Part shown: positions 6,397-8,190 of the stretch, piece by piece
Layout of the letters: each line of letters starts with the position of its first letter
How positions within the stretch are numbered: position 1 is the stretch's first letter
Assembly (NCBI GenBank): GCA_030632385.1
Contig: DAOVUW010000038.1
Location: forward strand, 1 to 8,190
DNA: 8,190 nucleotides
Direction of reading: 5' to 3'
Origin: Candidatus Nanohalarchaeota archaeon
GTDB taxonomy: Archaea; EX4484-52
Program-made: the position numbers and the translations under genes
The notes under the pieces: model-generated
What the model saw: the letters and a program-made list of their open reading frames with translations, nothing else
Database searches by the model: none
Told to the model about the DNA's origin: nothing

Positions 6397-8123
6397 TATT
6401 TTACCTCTTGAATATTAACTCTTCTTGCTGTTGGAATTCCAACCCACACACCGTAATTTTTATTTTCATGTTGGATTTGTATCTGCATCCTAAGTAGTTT
6501 TAAATCATAATTGAGCAGTTCAATATGTTCGATATTGGTTTTTGTGTTCGGCAAATAAGATGAAATGATTTTTTCAATTGTTTTTTTTATGTCTTTTTTT
6601 GATTCTTCAATATTTTTTGCCCATATATTTTTTGCTTTTCTTTGTATTTGCTCGCTATATTCGATGATATCTAATGCTTCGAAAAGATTATCTAAAAATT
6701 TCATTCTTTGACTGTATTCTGCTGTTTTTTTAAGAATATTCATTTTCGACTTGTATTTTTTATGCAAAGACAAAAAACAAGGGTGTTGTATTTTTACTTT
6801 ATTTTTCCATTCTTGTAATGTCTTGTCATTAAATGCAATTTCAATATCCAGAAGCAACTGTACTATATTCCTGTGATAGTTATATCTTTGGACTGCTTCA
6901 TAAATAATAAAATCATAATTTGACATCATTCCTATATCATAATATACAGCAGGGATTGCCTTGAATGCATCCATATCTTCTCTTGAACCTATTCTTAATT
7001 TGGTTACAGCATTTGCTTTTTCAAGACGCGCTATGATTTCAACAACAGACCAGTAAGATGGAGGCGTATATTTTCTTTCTCCACTGCTTGTTTTTTCATC
7101 AAAAAGAATTTCCAATAGCGTTCCGTCAGGAACAACGCATGGCTCTAATTTCATATAAATATCAAATGGATATTTTTTTGATAATTTATTGATATACACT
7201 CCTGCCCTAACCATATCTTGGATTGCTTCTTTTTCTTCAAGATAAGCGGGTTTTATCAAACCATACACAAAAACACAGATTTTATTAGCACATTTTTTAT
7301 TTATATTAAAAATCATCTCAACTATTTTTTCAAATTCTTTTGTTCCATATCCCTTATTTATGCAGAAATTCTGGATAAATACATCTCTTGTTTCAAGACC
7401 AAATGCAATGTTGAGTTTTTGGTCTTCTCTTAAGATATCAATAAGCTGTTCAATTTTTTCAATGCTTATGTACTCAGGTCTGCTTTCAATTGTTATTTTT
7501 TTAATATTTTTTTCTTTTGCCGCTCTTTCTATAAGTTTTTTTCTTGCATCTGGAAAAACTTCATTATTGTTTAGAAAAGACCCGTCGCTTAAAAATTCAA
7601 TGACATCATATTTGTAGTTCTTTGCATTTAATAGTGCTCTTTCGAATTGATTTACTATTTGCTTCTGTGTTGGATTTTGACCACCCAGCGTTCCTGTAAA
7701 ATACCCGCAATTTGTACACCCAACAAAATCTTTGCTGTTCTTCCAGTATTCGCATCCGCTATTTTTGAGTCCAATAGAAAGACGGTATCCTGTTTTTGAA
7801 TCAGTAGTGCTTATCGTCCACCATGCTGGTTTTTCTAAATTGGTGTTATTTGATTTTTTTAATTTTTTTAATAATTCTTTCTTTTTTTCTTTGTATTTTT
7901 TCATATGAGGTGGCAATTGCTTAAGTATTTCTATCTGCCTTTCTAAACTCAGAACGCTCTTGTCAAAATAAGAAGAATACAAAATATTGTACTTTGACAT
8001 ATCATCAAAAGGCATAATGTTTTTTTCTTTCATTATATATTCAAGATATTCTTTTGCTTTTTGTCCAATAGAGTCTAATAATTCCTCAAATGTTAATGTG
8101 TTGTGATTTTTAGTTATTTCCAT
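6396..8123 (-). CDS. Divergent RaSEA-like (Elp3-type) radical SAM protein with extra N- and C-terminal regions
   Basis: The product has 575 residues. The radical SAM core spans about 100-420. Cys124, Cys136 and Cys139 (GC-x11-CTNCGY) should bind the 4Fe-4S cluster. Further matches to archaeosine synthase subunit RaSEA are FLSDGSFLNNNEVFPDARKK, TIESRPEYIS, FGLETRDVFIQNFCINKG, GLIKPAYLEEKEAIQDM, PDGTLLEILF and YTPPSYWSVVEII. In RaSEA the enzyme helps ArcS turn a tRNA lysine adduct into archaeosine. This protein differs: it has about 100 extra N-terminal residues with a lysine-rich helix and about 155 extra C-terminal helical residues, is much longer than an ordinary RaSEA (about 330), and has no ArcS beside it. 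It may therefore be a paralog with another substrate. The ATG at 8123 follows a weak AGAA. It is the first gene of a five-gene operon, transcribed from the inverted-repeat promoter at 8137-8178. Confidence 0.82.
   Translation of the reverse strand: MEITKNHNTLTFEELLDSIGQKAKEYLEYIMKEKNIMPFDDMSKYNILYSSYFDKSVLSLERQIEILKQLPPHMKKYKEKKKELLKKLKKSNNTNLEKPAWWTISTTDSKTGYRLSIGLKNSGCEYWKNSKDFVGCTNCGYFTGTLGGQNPTQKQIVNQFERALLNAKNYKYDVIEFLSDGSFLNNNEVFPDARKKLIERAAKEKNIKKITIESRPEYISIEKIEQLIDILREDQKLNIAFGLETRDVFIQNFCINKGYGTKEFEKIVEMIFNINKKCANKICVFVYGLIKPAYLEEKEAIQDMVRAGVYINKLSKKYPFDIYMKLEPCVVPDGTLLEILFDEKTSSGERKYTPPSYWSVVEIIARLEKANAVTKLRIGSREDMDAFKAIPAVYYDIGMMSNYDFIIYEAVQRYNYHRNIVQLLLDIEIAFNDKTLQEWKNKVKIQHPCFLSLHKKYKSKMNILKKTAEYSQRMKFLDNLFEALDIIEYSEQIQRKAKNIWAKNIEESKKDIKKTIEKIISSYLPNTKTNIEHIELLNYDLKLLRMQIQIQHENKNYGVWVGIPTARRVNIQEVK
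6403..6408 (-). promoter_or_regulatory. Shine-Dalgarno AGAGGT of paralog 1, inside the radical SAM gene
   Basis: On the minus strand AGAGGT lies 6 nt before the ATG at 6396, within the last codons of the radical SAM gene. It supports the coupled TAATG junction. Confidence 0.6.
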
Positions 8124-8136
8124 AATTCTTTTTTAA

Positions 8137-8178
8137 TTGTGTATAAACTGCGTCTCGTATTTTGAAGTTTATACACAA
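8137..8178. promoter_or_regulatory. Perfect 13-bp inverted repeat with mirror-image TATA boxes (putative bidirectional promoter/operator)
   Basis: TTGTGTATAAACT at 8137-8149 and its exact reverse complement at 8166-8178 flank a 16-bp spacer. Each arm holds TATAAA: on the minus strand at 8168-8173, about 45-50 bases before the operon start at 8123, and on the plus strand at 8142-8147, about 33-38 bases before an ATG at 8180. Both distances suit archaeal promoters with start about 25 bases downstream of the TATA box. The symmetry also suits binding by a dimeric regulator. Promoter use is inference; the repeat itself is exact. Confidence 0.6.
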
Positions 8179-8179
8179 C

Positions 8180-8190
8180 ATGAAAAAATC
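8180..8190 (+). CDS. Possible start of a divergent gene leaving the window
   Basis: ATG at 8180 followed by AAA AAA begins a possible M-K-K protein. Its distance from the plus-strand TATAAA at 8142 suits a short leader. Only three full codons are visible and there is no Shine-Dalgarno site, so this is weakly supported and nothing can be said of the product. Confidence 0.25.

Noticed and set aside
8137..8178. Inverted repeat as the end of a transposon or as a simple terminator
   Set aside because: No transposase or target duplication is visible, and no T run follows either arm. TATA boxes placed before two start codons explain it better.

Overview
The window looks like chromosomal DNA from an AT-rich archaeon, possibly a DPANN lineage such as Woesearchaeota or Pacearchaeota; that placement is inference. 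The archaeal signs are an AbrB-PhoU fusion regulator, a radical SAM protein of the archaeosine-synthase (RaSEA) type, TATA-box-like promoter elements, and a mix of genes with Shine-Dalgarno sites and genes without. No rRNA, tRNA, CRISPR array or transposase was found.

Left part (1-2830). A plus-strand gene enters from the left edge and ends at 475. Its C-terminus carries an R-x4-H motif typical of HEPN domains. Converging on it from the minus strand is a single gene (1691 to 573) that joins PanB (ketopantoate hydroxymethyltransferase) to a bacterial-type pyruvoyl PanD (aspartate 1-decarboxylase), so two feeder steps of coenzyme A synthesis sit on one polypeptide. The roughly 240-bp divergent spacer after it holds short 10-bp repeats, an imperfect palindrome, a TATA-like box and three helically phased GTTTAAA repeats, and leads into the AbrB-PhoU regulator (1931-2830).

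Middle spacer (2831-3023). This lies between two converging genes. It can be folded by eye into an irregular hairpin, has a Shine-Dalgarno-like AGGAGGTAA with no start codon after it, and ends in a run of nine T. It may be a 3' UTR with a terminator or a small RNA.

Right part (3024-8123, all minus strand). Five genes are packed without real gaps and read right to left: a divergent, enlarged RaSEA-like radical SAM protein; a four-helix membrane protein with a helical soluble tail (335 aa); a short relative made of the membrane part only (186 aa); a second full-length copy (329 aa); and a 269-aa protein I cannot place. Junctions are TAATG, an 11-nt gap, an 11-nt overlap and a 4-nt gap, so this is very probably one operon. 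The two full-length membrane proteins are almost identical in their soluble tails but diverge in their membrane parts. I recognise no published system with this composition, and it is the best candidate here for something undescribed.

Upstream of the operon, at the right edge, a perfect 13-bp inverted repeat places mirror-image TATA boxes facing the operon and an ATG at 8180. This suggests a bidirectional promoter and a divergent gene running out of the window.
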